Source: Saccharothrix obliqua
GTDB taxonomy: Bacteria; Actinomycetota; Actinomycetes; Mycobacteriales; Pseudonocardiaceae
Direction of reading: 5' to 3'
Assembly (NCBI RefSeq): GCF_019375475.1
Contig: NZ_JAHXGQ010000004.1
Coordinates: 62,001-126,000 of the forward strand
DNA: 64,000 bases
Position 1 is the first letter of the stretch. Each line of letters begins with the position of its first letter. The translations under genes and the position numbers were made by a program. The notes beneath the pieces were generated by a model, which was given only the letters and a program-made list of their open reading frames with translations, searched no databases and was not told the origin of the DNA. Positions 1 to 6,948 of this stretch are shown piece after piece.

Positions 1-1
1 G

Positions 2-634
2 GCGTACCAGGCCATCCCCGAACCCGAACGCCCCTGGATGCGCAGCTACACCGTCCGCGCCCACCACCCCGACACCCACGAGATCGACGTCGACTTCGTC
101 CTGCACCCCGACGCCGGCCCCGCGACCCGCTGGGCACAGCACGCCCAGCCCGGCGACACCCTCGGCCGCTACGGGCCCTCCGCCGCCTACCGCAAGCCGC
201 TGGGCAGGTCCGACTGGCTGCTCCTCGCCGGCGACGAGACCGCCCTGCCCGCCATCGCCACCCACCTCGCCGCCCTGCCCGCCGGCTTCCCCACCACCGC
301 CTACGTCGAGGTCCGCGACGCCACCGAGCACCAGCCCCTCGACACCGCGGCCGACCTCGACCTCCACTGGGTCCACCGCGGCGACACCCCACCCGGCCGC
401 GGCACCGGCCTGCTCGACGCGGTGCGCGCCGCCCGCCTCCCCGCCGGCACGCCCTACGCGTGGCTGGCCGGCGAAGCCGGCGTCGTCCGCGGCCTGCGCC
501 GCCACCTGGTCGACGACCGGGGCGTGGACAAGCGGCGCATCGACTTCACCGGCTACTGGCGGCTCGCCCTGACCCAGGACGACGCACCCACCGAGGAGGA
601 CATCGCCGAGGCCAAGGAACGCGTCGCCGACTGA
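2..634 (+). CDS. Siderophore-interacting protein (ViuB/SIP family), 5' end cut by the window
   Basis: This is the C-terminal ~210 residues of a flavin-dependent ferric-siderophore reductase, which releases iron from imported siderophores in the cytoplasm. The frame is open from base 2, so the gene starts upstream of the window. The FAD-binding signature RSYTVR of the FAD_binding_9 domain lies at the start. It is followed by the SIP-domain landmarks GDETALPAI, WLAGEAG and the closing FTGYWRLA. The visible part matches the usual layout of the family. A strong hairpin follows the stop directly, so it is the last gene of its transcript. The family call is firm; which siderophore it serves is not visible. 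Confidence 0.92.
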   Translation, partial: AYQAIPEPERPWMRSYTVRAHHPDTHEIDVDFVLHPDAGPATRWAQHAQPGDTLGRYGPSAAYRKPLGRSDWLLLAGDETALPAIATHLAALPAGFPTTAYVEVRDATEHQPLDTAADLDLHWVHRGDTPPGRGTGLLDAVRAARLPAGTPYAWLAGEAGVVRGLRRHLVDDRGVDKRRIDFTGYWRLALTQDDAPTEEDIAEAKERVAD

Positions 635-639
635 CCCGC

Positions 640-670
640 CGGTGGGCCCCGGAGCGCCCGGGGCCCACCG
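640..670 (+). terminator. Intrinsic terminator-like hairpin
   Basis: A perfect 11-bp stem (CGGTGGGCCCC at 640-650 with its complement at 660-670) encloses a 9-nt loop and begins 6 nt after the stop of the SIP gene. No T-run follows, as is usual in high-GC actinobacteria. It sits between convergent genes and may act in both directions. Confidence 0.75.
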
Positions 671-749
671 GGAGGCGACTACTCCGCCGGCCCGCGAGGG
701 GACACCGGGCTCGACCGTCTGGGCCACGACCGCGCGTGGTCCCCGGACC

Positions 750-1751
750 TCACGAAACGACATCCTCCGGTTCACGGGTGACCGGCCCGGCGTGGTGCTC
801 GGCGGAGTGGGCGTGGATCAGGGCTCGGCGCACCTTCGGCAGCGCACCGGCCAACCGGCCCTCCGCGTCGTGGGCGATCTCGTGCGCACGCCGCAGGGAC
901 AACCCCGGGTCGACGTCGACCTCCGCTTCGGCCACCAACCCGTGCCCCACCCAACGCAACCGGACCGCGTCGACCCCGCGCACGCCCGGCGTGCCGGCCA
1001 GGGCCCGCTCGGCGGTGTCCACCAGCGCCGGGTCGACCGCGTCGAGCACCCGGGACAGCACCTCCCGCGCCGCACCCCACAGGACAGCCAGGATCGCGAC
1101 GGTGATCAGCAACCCCACCGCGGGGTCCGCCCACCCCCAGCCGGCCCAGGACCCGGCCGCCGCCGGCAGCACCGCCAGGCTGGTGAACCCGTCGGTGCGC
1201 GCGTGCAGGCCGTCGGCGACCAGCGCCGCCGAGCCGATCCGGCGGCCGACCGCGATGCGGTAACGCGCGACCACCTCGTTGCCGGCGAACCCGACGACAC
1301 CGGCGGCGGCGACCCAGCCGAGCCCGGTCACCTCCCGCGGGTCGAGCAGCCGGTCGACCGCCGTCCACGCCGCCAGGACCGCGGAGCCGAACATCACCAG
1401 CAGGATCACCAACCCGGCCAGGTCCTCGCCGCGCCCGAGGCCGTGGGTGAAGCGCCGGGTGGCGGCGCGGCGGCCGAGCAGGAACGCGATCGCCAGCGGA
1501 ACGGCGGTCAACGCGTCGGCGAAGTTGTGCAGGGTGTCGCCCAGCAACGCGACCGACCCGCTCATCGCCACGACCACCGCCTGCGCGACCGCGGTGATCA
1601 GCAGACCCGCGAAGGAGATCCACAGCGCGCGCATCCCGCGGGCACTGGCTTCCAGCGCGGTGTCCACGTCGGTGTCGTGGCTGTGCGGTGTCACCGCGTG
1701 CCTGAACCGCGACCAGAGACCGCCGTGTGCGTGATCGTGCTGCTGGGACAT
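750..1751 (-). CDS. Cation diffusion facilitator (zinc/divalent metal efflux)
   Basis: Predicted inner-membrane CDF exporter of 333 aa that would expel Zn(II) or a similar ion in exchange for protons. It has a His-rich N-terminus (QQHDHAH), about six membrane segments and a cytoplasmic C-terminal domain. The metal-site motifs of the family are visible: GDTLHNFAD in TM2 and ADGLHARTD in TM5. ATG at 1751 is preferred over the GTG four codons upstream (1763), because GAGGG lies about 11 nt before it and too close to the GTG. The divergent ArsR gene with an inverted repeat between them indicates metal-inducible expression. Family certain; metal inferred from the regulator. Confidence 0.9.
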   Translation of the reverse strand: MSQQHDHAHGGLWSRFRHAVTPHSHDTDVDTALEASARGMRALWISFAGLLITAVAQAVVVAMSGSVALLGDTLHNFADALTAVPLAIAFLLGRRAATRRFTHGLGRGEDLAGLVILLVMFGSAVLAAWTAVDRLLDPREVTGLGWVAAAGVVGFAGNEVVARYRIAVGRRIGSAALVADGLHARTDGFTSLAVLPAAAGSWAGWGWADPAVGLLITVAILAVLWGAAREVLSRVLDAVDPALVDTAERALAGTPGVRGVDAVRLRWVGHGLVAEAEVDVDPGLSLRRAHEIAHDAEGRLAGALPKVRRALIHAHSAEHHAGPVTREPEDVVS

Positions 1752-1810
1752 GGCGAAGTCCACCCTCGTGCTCGCGCGACGTCGAACCGTGCCGCCCGAC
1801 CATAACAGGC

Positions 1811-1832
1811 TATCTGCGCATCCACGCAGATA
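1811..1832. promoter_or_regulatory. Putative ArsR/SmtB-type operator
   Basis: A perfect inverted repeat, TATCTGCG-N6-CGCAGATA, lies in the 116-bp gap between the divergent CDF and ArsR genes. Size, symmetry and AT-rich outer ends resemble the imperfect 12-2-12 operators of SmtB/CzrA-type metal sensors. It is well placed to control both directions. Confidence 0.7.
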
Positions 1833-1867
1833 CGCAGCAAGTGGAACAGGTGGGTAGGGTGACCGCC

Positions 1868-2239
1868 ATGCACAGCTCGCGGCCGGAGTTCGACATGCCC
1901 ACCGACGAACAGGTCCACCTCGCGGCCGAGTCGTTCCGGATGCTGGCCGACCCCACCCGGATCAAGGTGTTGTGGGCGTTGCTCCAGGGCGAGTCCTCCG
2001 TCGCCTGCCTGGCCGAACTGGCGGGCGCCGCCCCCACCGCGGTCAGCCAGCACCTGGCCAAGCTCCGGCTCGCCGGCCTGGTCACCGGCCGACGCGCGGG
2101 GACGTTCGTCTACTACTCCGCCGCGAACGACCACGTGCGCGGCCTGCTGGCGCAAGCCCTGTTCCACGCCGACCACATCGACCGCGACATCCCCTCCGAC
2201 CCCGCGGTGCCGCACACTCACGGCCTTCCCGGGCGGTGA
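1868..2239 (+). CDS. ArsR/SmtB-family metal-sensing repressor (CzrA-like)
   Basis: A 123-aa winged-helix repressor. The DNA-reading helix region TAVSQHLAKLRLAGLV and the wing GTFVYYS are clear. Near the end, HVRGLLAQALFHADH keeps the spacing of the three alpha-5 histidines of CzrA (H86, H97, H100). The Asp two residues before the first His is Asn here, with an Asp next to it. This suggests a Zn(II)/Co(II) sensor of the alpha-5 type rather than an arsenite or cadmium sensor; only one Cys is present in the alpha-3 region. ATG 1868 is chosen because the domain starts just after it and a GGGT-rich ribosome site precedes it. It probably represses itself and the divergent CDF gene. Confidence 0.88.
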   Translation: MHSSRPEFDMPTDEQVHLAAESFRMLADPTRIKVLWALLQGESSVACLAELAGAAPTAVSQHLAKLRLAGLVTGRRAGTFVYYSAANDHVRGLLAQALFHADHIDRDIPSDPAVPHTHGLPGR

Positions 2240-2264
2240 GTCTTCCTTGCGGGTGGTGGAGGTG

Positions 2265-2310
2265 TTCATTCCGGCTCGTCGATCACCGGTGGAATGAATC
2301 TTTTCATTCC
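2265..2310. promoter_or_regulatory. Three-copy operator upstream of the IclR/pobA genes
   Basis: The 8-mer TTCATTCC occurs at 2265-2272 and 2303-2310, and inverted (GGAATGAA) at 2291-2298. Copies two and three form a palindrome with a 4-nt centre; copy one is an extra repeat upstream. Palindrome plus one extra repeat is the architecture known for the IclR-family regulators PobR and PcaU of Acinetobacter. The region is markedly AT-rich for this genome and lies 45 nt before the IclR start. Confidence 0.7.
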
Positions 2311-2354
2311 ACACTGAAGTTATAGAGAGAATAGATGATCAGTGGGGTCGGCTG

Positions 2355-3101
2355 ATGGCCGGAGGATCGAACCAACCGGGCCGCGGCGTGCTGGCGAAGG
2401 CGCTCGACGTGCTCTCCGCCCTGGACGGGTCCCGCGCCGGCCTGCCGCTCACCGAGCTGTCCCGACGCAGCGGGCTGCCGCTGTCCACGACCCGGCGGCT
2501 CGCCGCCGAGCTGGTCGCGCTGGAGCTGCTGGAACGCCTCCCCGACCGCCGGTACGTCGTGGGCAGGCGCCTGTGGCGGCTCGGGCTGCTGGCCCGCGTG
2601 CAGGGCGACCTGCGGGAGGCGGCGCTGCCGTTCCTCCAGGACCTCTACGACGTGACGCGCGAGAACGTGCACCTCGCCGTGCGCGACGGCGGCTCGGCGC
2701 TCTACGTGGAACGCCTGCACGGCCGGTCCTCGGTGCGGCTGGTCAGCCGCGCGGGCGGTCGGCTCCCGCTGCACGCCACCGGCGTCGGGAAGGTGCTGCT
2801 GGCGCACGCGCCGCCGGACGTGGTGGCGGAGGTCGTCGCGAACGCGGCGAAGGTGACCGCCTACACCATCACCGAACCCGGTCGCCTGCTGCGGGAGCTG
2901 GCGGAGGTCCGACGGCGCGGCTACGCGCGGACCGCGCAGGAGATGACGCTGGGCACGTGCTCGGTCGCCGTGCCGGTGACCGACGCCGACGGCGTGGTGG
3001 TCGCGTCGATCGGCCTGGTGCTGGCCACCCGCAAGGACCCGACCCGCCACCTCGCGCCGCTGCGCGTCGCCGCGCGCGGCATCGCACGCGCCCTGGGCTG
3101 A
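2355..3101 (+). CDS. IclR-family regulator, probable PobR-type activator of pobA
   Basis: A 248-aa regulator with an N-terminal winged helix (about residues 9-70; LTELSRRSGLPLSTTRRLAAE is the HTH) and a C-terminal effector domain. Typical IclR signatures are ATGVGKVLLA and YARTAQEMTLGTCSVAVPV. It belongs to the PcaR/PcaU/PobR-like branch judging by its neighbour, pobA, which starts 67 bp downstream on the same strand. The likely effector is 4-hydroxybenzoate. Three operator repeats sit just upstream, suggesting autoregulation. ATG 2355 is the only sensible start, since an upstream ATG at 2335 runs into a stop. Family certain; effector inferred. Confidence 0.85.
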   Translation: MAGGSNQPGRGVLAKALDVLSALDGSRAGLPLTELSRRSGLPLSTTRRLAAELVALELLERLPDRRYVVGRRLWRLGLLARVQGDLREAALPFLQDLYDVTRENVHLAVRDGGSALYVERLHGRSSVRLVSRAGGRLPLHATGVGKVLLAHAPPDVVAEVVANAAKVTAYTITEPGRLLRELAEVRRRGYARTAQEMTLGTCSVAVPVTDADGVVVASIGLVLATRKDPTRHLAPLRVAARGIARALG

Positions 3102-3109
3102 CGACGGAT

Positions 3110-3124
3110 TGCCACTCAGTGGCA
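3110..3124. promoter_or_regulatory. Short palindrome between the IclR gene and pobA
   Basis: A perfect 15-nt palindrome, TGCCACT-C-AGTGGCA, begins 9 nt after the regulator's stop and ends 44 nt before the pobA start. It differs from the TTCATTCC repeats. It could be a second operator or an attenuating hairpin; no assignment is possible. Confidence 0.4.
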
Positions 3125-3168
3125 GTCGGGACTACCCGCCGCTCCCCCGGCCGGCCGAGGCTGACCCC

Positions 3169-4335
3169 ATGCGCACACAGGTCGCGATCGTCGGCGCGGG
3201 TCCCGCCGGTCTGCTGTTGTCCCACCTGCTCTCCCTGCGGGGCGTGGACTCCGTGGTGGTGGAGAACCGGTCACGGGAGTACGTGGAGGCACGCATCCGG
3301 GCGGGCGTGCTGGAGCAGGACACGGTGGACCTCCTGGTGAAGTCCGGGCTGGGCGACCGGCTCACCGCGGCGGGACTGCGGCACGACGGCATCCACCTCC
3401 AGTGGCCGGGCGAGCGGCACCGCATCGACTTCCACGCGCTGACCGGGCGTTCCGTGTGGGTGTACGGGCAGACCGAGGTGGTGAAGGACCTGCTCGCCGT
3501 GCGAGCCGACGCGGTCCACTTCGAGGTGTCCGGCACCGCGCTGCACGACGTGGACACCGACCGCCCCCGGCTGTCCTTCGTGGACCGGGAGGGCGCGCCG
3601 CGGGTGGTGGAGGCCGACGTCGTGGTCGGCGCGGACGGTTTCCACGGCATCAGCCGCCCCACCGTGCCGCACGCCCTGCGGCACACGTGGGAGCGCGACT
3701 ACCCGTACGGCTGGCTGGGCGTGCTGGCCGAGGTGCCCCCGTCCACCGACGAGCTGATCTACGCCTGGCACCCGGACGGTTTCGCCATGCACAGCATGAG
3801 GTCGCCCCGGCTGAGCCGCCTCTACCTCCAGGTGGACCGCGCCGAGCGCATCGAGGACTGGTCCGACGACCGGATCTGGGACGCCCTGGCCACGCGGCTC
3901 GGCCTCGACGGCTGGACGCTGCGCACCGGTCCGATCGTGGACAAGGGCATCACGCCGATGCGCAGCTTCGTCAGCACCCCGATGCGTCACGGCCGGCTGT
4001 TCCTGGTCGGCGACGCCGCGCACATCGTGCCGCCGACCGGCGCGAAGGGGCTCAACCTGGCGGTGGCGGACGTCGCGGTGCTGACCGAAGCGCTCGACGC
4101 GTTCTTCACCGAGCGCCGCACCGACCTGCTCGACGGCTACGAGGAGCGCGCGCTGCGGCGCGTGTGGCGGTCCACGCACTTCTCGTGGTGGATGACGTCG
4201 ATGCTGCACAGGTCCGGCGACGAGCTGGACGCGCAACTGCAACTCGCCCAGCTCCGCTACGTGTGCTCCTCCACCGCCGCCGCGACCAGCCTCGCCGAGA
4301 ACTACGTCGGCCTGCCCCACGACACCGGTCGCTGA
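3169..4335 (+). CDS. pobA: 4-hydroxybenzoate 3-monooxygenase
   Basis: A 388-aa FAD- and NAD(P)H-dependent hydroxylase converting 4-hydroxybenzoate to protocatechuate, the entry step to the beta-ketoadipate route; family members are about 394 aa. Visible signatures are the FAD fold GAGPAGLLL (residues ~9-17), RIRAGVLEQ, YGQTEV, the DG motif GADGFHGISR, the GD motif FLVGDAAHIVPPTGAKGLN (~278-296), and the near-invariant FSWWMTS and AENYVGLP. ATG 3169 is chosen over upstream in-frame starts because the protein then begins exactly like known PobA (MRTQVAIVG) and GAGG lies 8 nt before it. No protocatechuate dioxygenase genes are in the window. Confidence 0.95.
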   Translation: MRTQVAIVGAGPAGLLLSHLLSLRGVDSVVVENRSREYVEARIRAGVLEQDTVDLLVKSGLGDRLTAAGLRHDGIHLQWPGERHRIDFHALTGRSVWVYGQTEVVKDLLAVRADAVHFEVSGTALHDVDTDRPRLSFVDREGAPRVVEADVVVGADGFHGISRPTVPHALRHTWERDYPYGWLGVLAEVPPSTDELIYAWHPDGFAMHSMRSPRLSRLYLQVDRAERIEDWSDDRIWDALATRLGLDGWTLRTGPIVDKGITPMRSFVSTPMRHGRLFLVGDAAHIVPPTGAKGLNLAVADVAVLTEALDAFFTERRTDLLDGYEERALRRVWRSTHFSWWMTSMLHRSGDELDAQLQLAQLRYVCSSTAAATSLAENYVGLPHDTGR

Positions 4336-4341
4336 GGTCGC

Positions 4342-5247
4342 TCACCGGTCGGGCCGAGCCGGCTCGACCGGTGCCGGGGGTGGCACGACGCCGGTGCGGG
4401 TCGTGCGGGTCAGGGCGACACCGGCCAGCACCACCGCCATGCCCGCCAGCGTGCGGAGGGTGAGCGGTTCGTCGAGCACCAGCGCGCCGAGGGCCACCGA
4501 CACCACGGGCAGCAGGTAGCCGACGGTGGCGGCGCTGGTAGGGCCCTCGTCCTCGATGATCCGGTAGTTGAGGAAGAACGTGACGCCGGTGCCGAACACG
4601 CCGAGGACGACGACCGCGATCACCGCGGTGGGGTTCAGGTGCACGGGGCCCGCCGTCGGCAGCGCGAGCGCGGTCAGCCCGGTCGCGGTGGCCATCTGCC
4701 CGGCGGACACCGCCATCGGCCCGCCCCGGCCCACCAGGTGGCGGCCCATGTAGGCGAACGCCACGGCGTAGCTGGCGGCCGCGCCGACCAGCACCGGCAC
4801 GCCCCAGCCGAACCGGTCCTGGCCCTCCCACGGCGCGAAGATCAGCAGGACGCCCGCGAAACCGAGGACGAGGCCGGCGACGCGGGCCGGGGTCAGGCCG
4901 CGCTCGCCGGTGAACCGGCCGATCAGCAGCGACCACAGCGGGGTGGTCGCGTTGACCACGCCGGCCACGCCGGAGTCGACGGTCTGCTGCCCGATGCCGA
5001 ACAGCAGGAACGGCAGGGCGTTGCAGAACAACGCCGCGACGACCAGGTGCGCCCAGGTGGTCCGGTCGCGGGGCGGGCGCTCGCGGCGGGCGGCGGCGAG
5101 GCCCGCGAGGACGGCCGTGCCGAGCGCGCAGCGGATCACGGCCACCCACGCGGGCGGGAGCCCGGTGAGGGCGAGCTTGATCCACAGGAACCCGGAGCCC
5201 CACACCAACGCCAGGACCGCCATCCGCACCACTGATCGGTTCGCCAT
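4342..5247 (-). CDS. EamA/DMT-family transporter
   Basis: A 301-aa integral membrane protein with two EamA repeats of five helices each, probably exporting a metabolite or amino acid. Typical landmarks are LVWGSGFLWIKLAL at the N-terminus, the first repeat's end near LGFAGVLLIFAP, and YLLPVVSVALGALVLDEPLT with a closing GMAVVLAGVALT in the second. ATG 5247 (MANRSVV) is chosen because the membrane protein starts there; the longer reading frame up to 5364 would add a charged, non-conserved stretch overlapping a terminator. No ribosome site is convincing at either start, so the start is uncertain. Substrate unknown. Confidence 0.85.
   Translation of the reverse strand: MANRSVVRMAVLALVWGSGFLWIKLALTGLPPAWVAVIRCALGTAVLAGLAAARRERPPRDRTTWAHLVVAALFCNALPFLLFGIGQQTVDSGVAGVVNATTPLWSLLIGRFTGERGLTPARVAGLVLGFAGVLLIFAPWEGQDRFGWGVPVLVGAAASYAVAFAYMGRHLVGRGGPMAVSAGQMATATGLTALALPTAGPVHLNPTAVIAVVVLGVFGTGVTFFLNYRIIEDEGPTSAATVGYLLPVVSVALGALVLDEPLTLRTLAGMAVVLAGVALTRTTRTGVVPPPAPVEPARPDR
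4343..4373 (+). terminator. Hairpin between pobA and the convergent exporter gene
   Basis: CACCGGTCG (4343-4351) pairs with CGACCGGTG (4365-4373); the 13-nt loop contains a further small palindrome. It starts 8 nt after the pobA stop and overlaps the last codons of the convergent EamA gene. Confidence 0.5.
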
Positions 5248-5327
5248 GGCTCCACGGTGGCCCACGCGGTCGTTCATGAACAGTGAAGGCTTGTGGAGTT
5301 GCCTTAAGCCCTGCTTCACGGTGGAAA

Positions 5328-5376
5328 CGCGACGGGGCGGTGTGCGGTGGGTGACACCGCACACCGCCCCGTCGCG
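5328..5376 (-). terminator. Very strong terminator after the P450 gene
   Basis: A perfect 22-bp stem (arms 5328-5349 and 5355-5376) with a 5-nt loop begins 4 nt after the P450 stop on the minus strand and is followed there by TTTCC. It separates the P450 transcript from the EamA gene. Confidence 0.9.
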
Positions 5377-5380
5377 ACGA

Positions 5381-6643
5381 TCAGCGCGTGTGGACCATCA
5401 GCGAGTCCACCCCGTGCACGATCGACGCCGTCCGGAACGTCGGCCGCTCCTCGGCCAGGCGCAGGTTCGGGAACCTGCGCAGCAGCGCCGGGTAGGCGGC
5501 GCGCAACTCCATCCGGGCCAGCTCCGCGCCGACGCAGCGGTGCGCCCCGTAGCCGAACGCCAGGTGCGCGGACACCTTGCGGGCGGCGTCGAAGTCCATC
5601 CGGGCCAGGCCCTCGCGGTTGGCGGCGCTGAGCGAGACCGCCACCACGTCGCCCTCCTTGACCGCGACGCCCGCGATCTCCAGGTCGCGCTTGGCGAACC
5701 GGGGGAACGCGACCTGCACGACGCTCAGGTGCCGCAGCAGCTCCTCCACCAGCGGACCCACCGCCTGGTCGTCGTCACGCATCGCGGTGCGCGCCGCCGG
5801 GTCGGTCAGCAGCACGATCGCGCCGAGCGCCAACATGCTGGCGGTGGTGTCGAAGCCACCGGTCAGCACGCCGTCGGCGAGCCCGGCCAGCTCCTCGTCG
5901 CTCACCTCGTCGCCGTGCTCGCGGATGATCATGCCGAGCAGGCCGTCACCCGGCGAACGGCGTTCGCGGCGCACGATCTGCTCCATGTACTTCAGCGACT
6001 CGGAGATCGCCCCGAGCGCCGAGTTCGCCCCGCCGAACAGGTCGAACCGGGCCGCCGCCAGCTCCTGGAACCGGTCGCGGTCCTCGTAGGGCACGCCGAG
6101 CAGCTCGCAGATCGCCAGTGACGGGATCGGCAGCGCGAACTCCTTGACCAGGTCCACCGGACCGTCCACGGCGGCCATCGCGTCCAGGCGCTCGGTGACG
6201 ATCTCGTCGATCCGGGGCACCAGCCGGGACAGCCGCCGCATGGTGAACTCCGGCGTGAGCAGCTTGCGCAGCCGCGTGTGGTCGGGCGGGTCCGCGAACC
6301 CGAGACCACCCGGCGTCTGCTGGATGCCCACCGCCGCACCGAGCTGTGCGTAGTCGTTACTGAACGCATCTGTGTCGGAAAGCACTTTTTTCGCCTCGGG
6401 CTGGCCCGTGACCAACCACACCCGCACGCCGAACGGAACCGGCAACCGGTGGATCGGCCCGGTTTCCCTCATCCGCTCCAGCTCCGCGACCGGCACGAGC
6501 CCGTCCCGCTTCAGCGGGACCAGCGCCCGGTCCGGGAGCAGCGACAACGCACGCGAACCGACCTTCCCCATGACCCACCGCGTCACCGAACGCCGTGCGA
6601 CCCACGCCACCAAGCCGTCGCGCACCGACGCCAGAGTCGCCAT
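5381..6643 (-). CDS. Cytochrome P450 (bacterial class I, CYP105/107-like layout)
   Basis: A 420-aa soluble P450 that would hydroxylate a small hydrophobic substrate using ferredoxin-supplied electrons. The I-helix oxygen-binding motif is GGFDTTAS, the K-helix motif is EELLRH, and the heme-ligand loop AFGYGAHRCVG places the Cys near residue 369. ATG 6643 is supported by AGAGGGG about 6 nt upstream, and the conserved body starts soon after; the open frame extends 72 codons further into the divergent riboswitch region but is not coding there. No ferredoxin gene is adjacent. The shared upstream region also carries the B12 riboswitch of the divergent operon. Substrate unknown. Confidence 0.92.
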   Translation of the reverse strand: MATLASVRDGLVAWVARRSVTRWVMGKVGSRALSLLPDRALVPLKRDGLVPVAELERMRETGPIHRLPVPFGVRVWLVTGQPEAKKVLSDTDAFSNDYAQLGAAVGIQQTPGGLGFADPPDHTRLRKLLTPEFTMRRLSRLVPRIDEIVTERLDAMAAVDGPVDLVKEFALPIPSLAICELLGVPYEDRDRFQELAAARFDLFGGANSALGAISESLKYMEQIVRRERRSPGDGLLGMIIREHGDEVSDEELAGLADGVLTGGFDTTASMLALGAIVLLTDPAARTAMRDDDQAVGPLVEELLRHLSVVQVAFPRFAKRDLEIAGVAVKEGDVVAVSLSAANREGLARMDFDAARKVSAHLAFGYGAHRCVGAELARMELRAAYPALLRRFPNLRLAEERPTFRTASIVHGVDSLMVHTR

Positions 6644-6685
6644 TCCACACCCCTCTTCCCCTCGTTTGATCTGGACGACGGTAAC

Positions 6686-6695
6686 CGTACGTACG
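6686..6695. promoter_or_regulatory. Palindrome upstream of the P450 gene
   Basis: CGTACGTACG, a perfect 10-bp palindrome, sits 43 bp before the P450 start on the minus strand. Alternating CGTACG cores are common in TetR-type operators. This is suggestive only. Confidence 0.3.
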
Positions 6696-6722
6696 AGTGA
6701 ATGGCATCGCGCCACAGGCGGA

Positions 6723-6751
6723 TTGACATGCCATGGCCATTGACAGACGAT
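6723..6751 (+). promoter_or_regulatory. Candidate promoter of the B12 uptake operon
   Basis: TTGACA at 6723-6728 and GACGAT at 6746-6751 are separated by 17 nt. Transcription from here would begin just before the cobalamin aptamer. A second TTGACA at 6740-6745 has no clear -10 partner. Confidence 0.45.
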
Positions 6752-6846
6752 CGGCAATCGCGCGCGAAACGGGGGAAGCCGGTCGAAGTCCGGCGCTGAC
6801 CCGCAACGGTAGACCCCATCCGGGGTGAGCCCGAACACCCGCCGTG
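6750..6846 (+). promoter_or_regulatory. Cobalamin (vitamin B12) riboswitch aptamer
   Basis: The conserved core of the AdoCbl-type aptamer is directly readable. GGGGGAA (6771-6777) is followed by the GCCGG/CCGGC arm, then CTGACCCGCAACGGTA (6796-6811), a hairpin ACCCC/GGGGT, and the B12 box AGCCCGAACACCCGCC (6828-6843). CGGC (6752-6755) can close P1 with GCCG at 6841-6844, at the same distance from the GGGAA box as in E. coli btuB. About 100 nt of leader follows before the first start codon and could hold the expression platform. High B12 should therefore turn the downstream operon off. Confidence 0.93.
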
Positions 6847-6948
6847 CGCTGCTCCTCACACCCGTCGAGGTCCACGGGTCGGGGCTCGGGGAGGTCCGTC
6901 ACGGGCTGTCCGGGGTTCGATTCGCGGCGTGCCCGGAAAGGCCGAACC

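Noticed and set aside
6909-6935. T-arm-like sequence GGGGTTCGATTCGCGG in the riboswitch leader, resembling part of a tRNA
   Set aside because: No acceptor, D or anticodon arms can be built around it; it is more likely a leader hairpin between aptamer and start codon.
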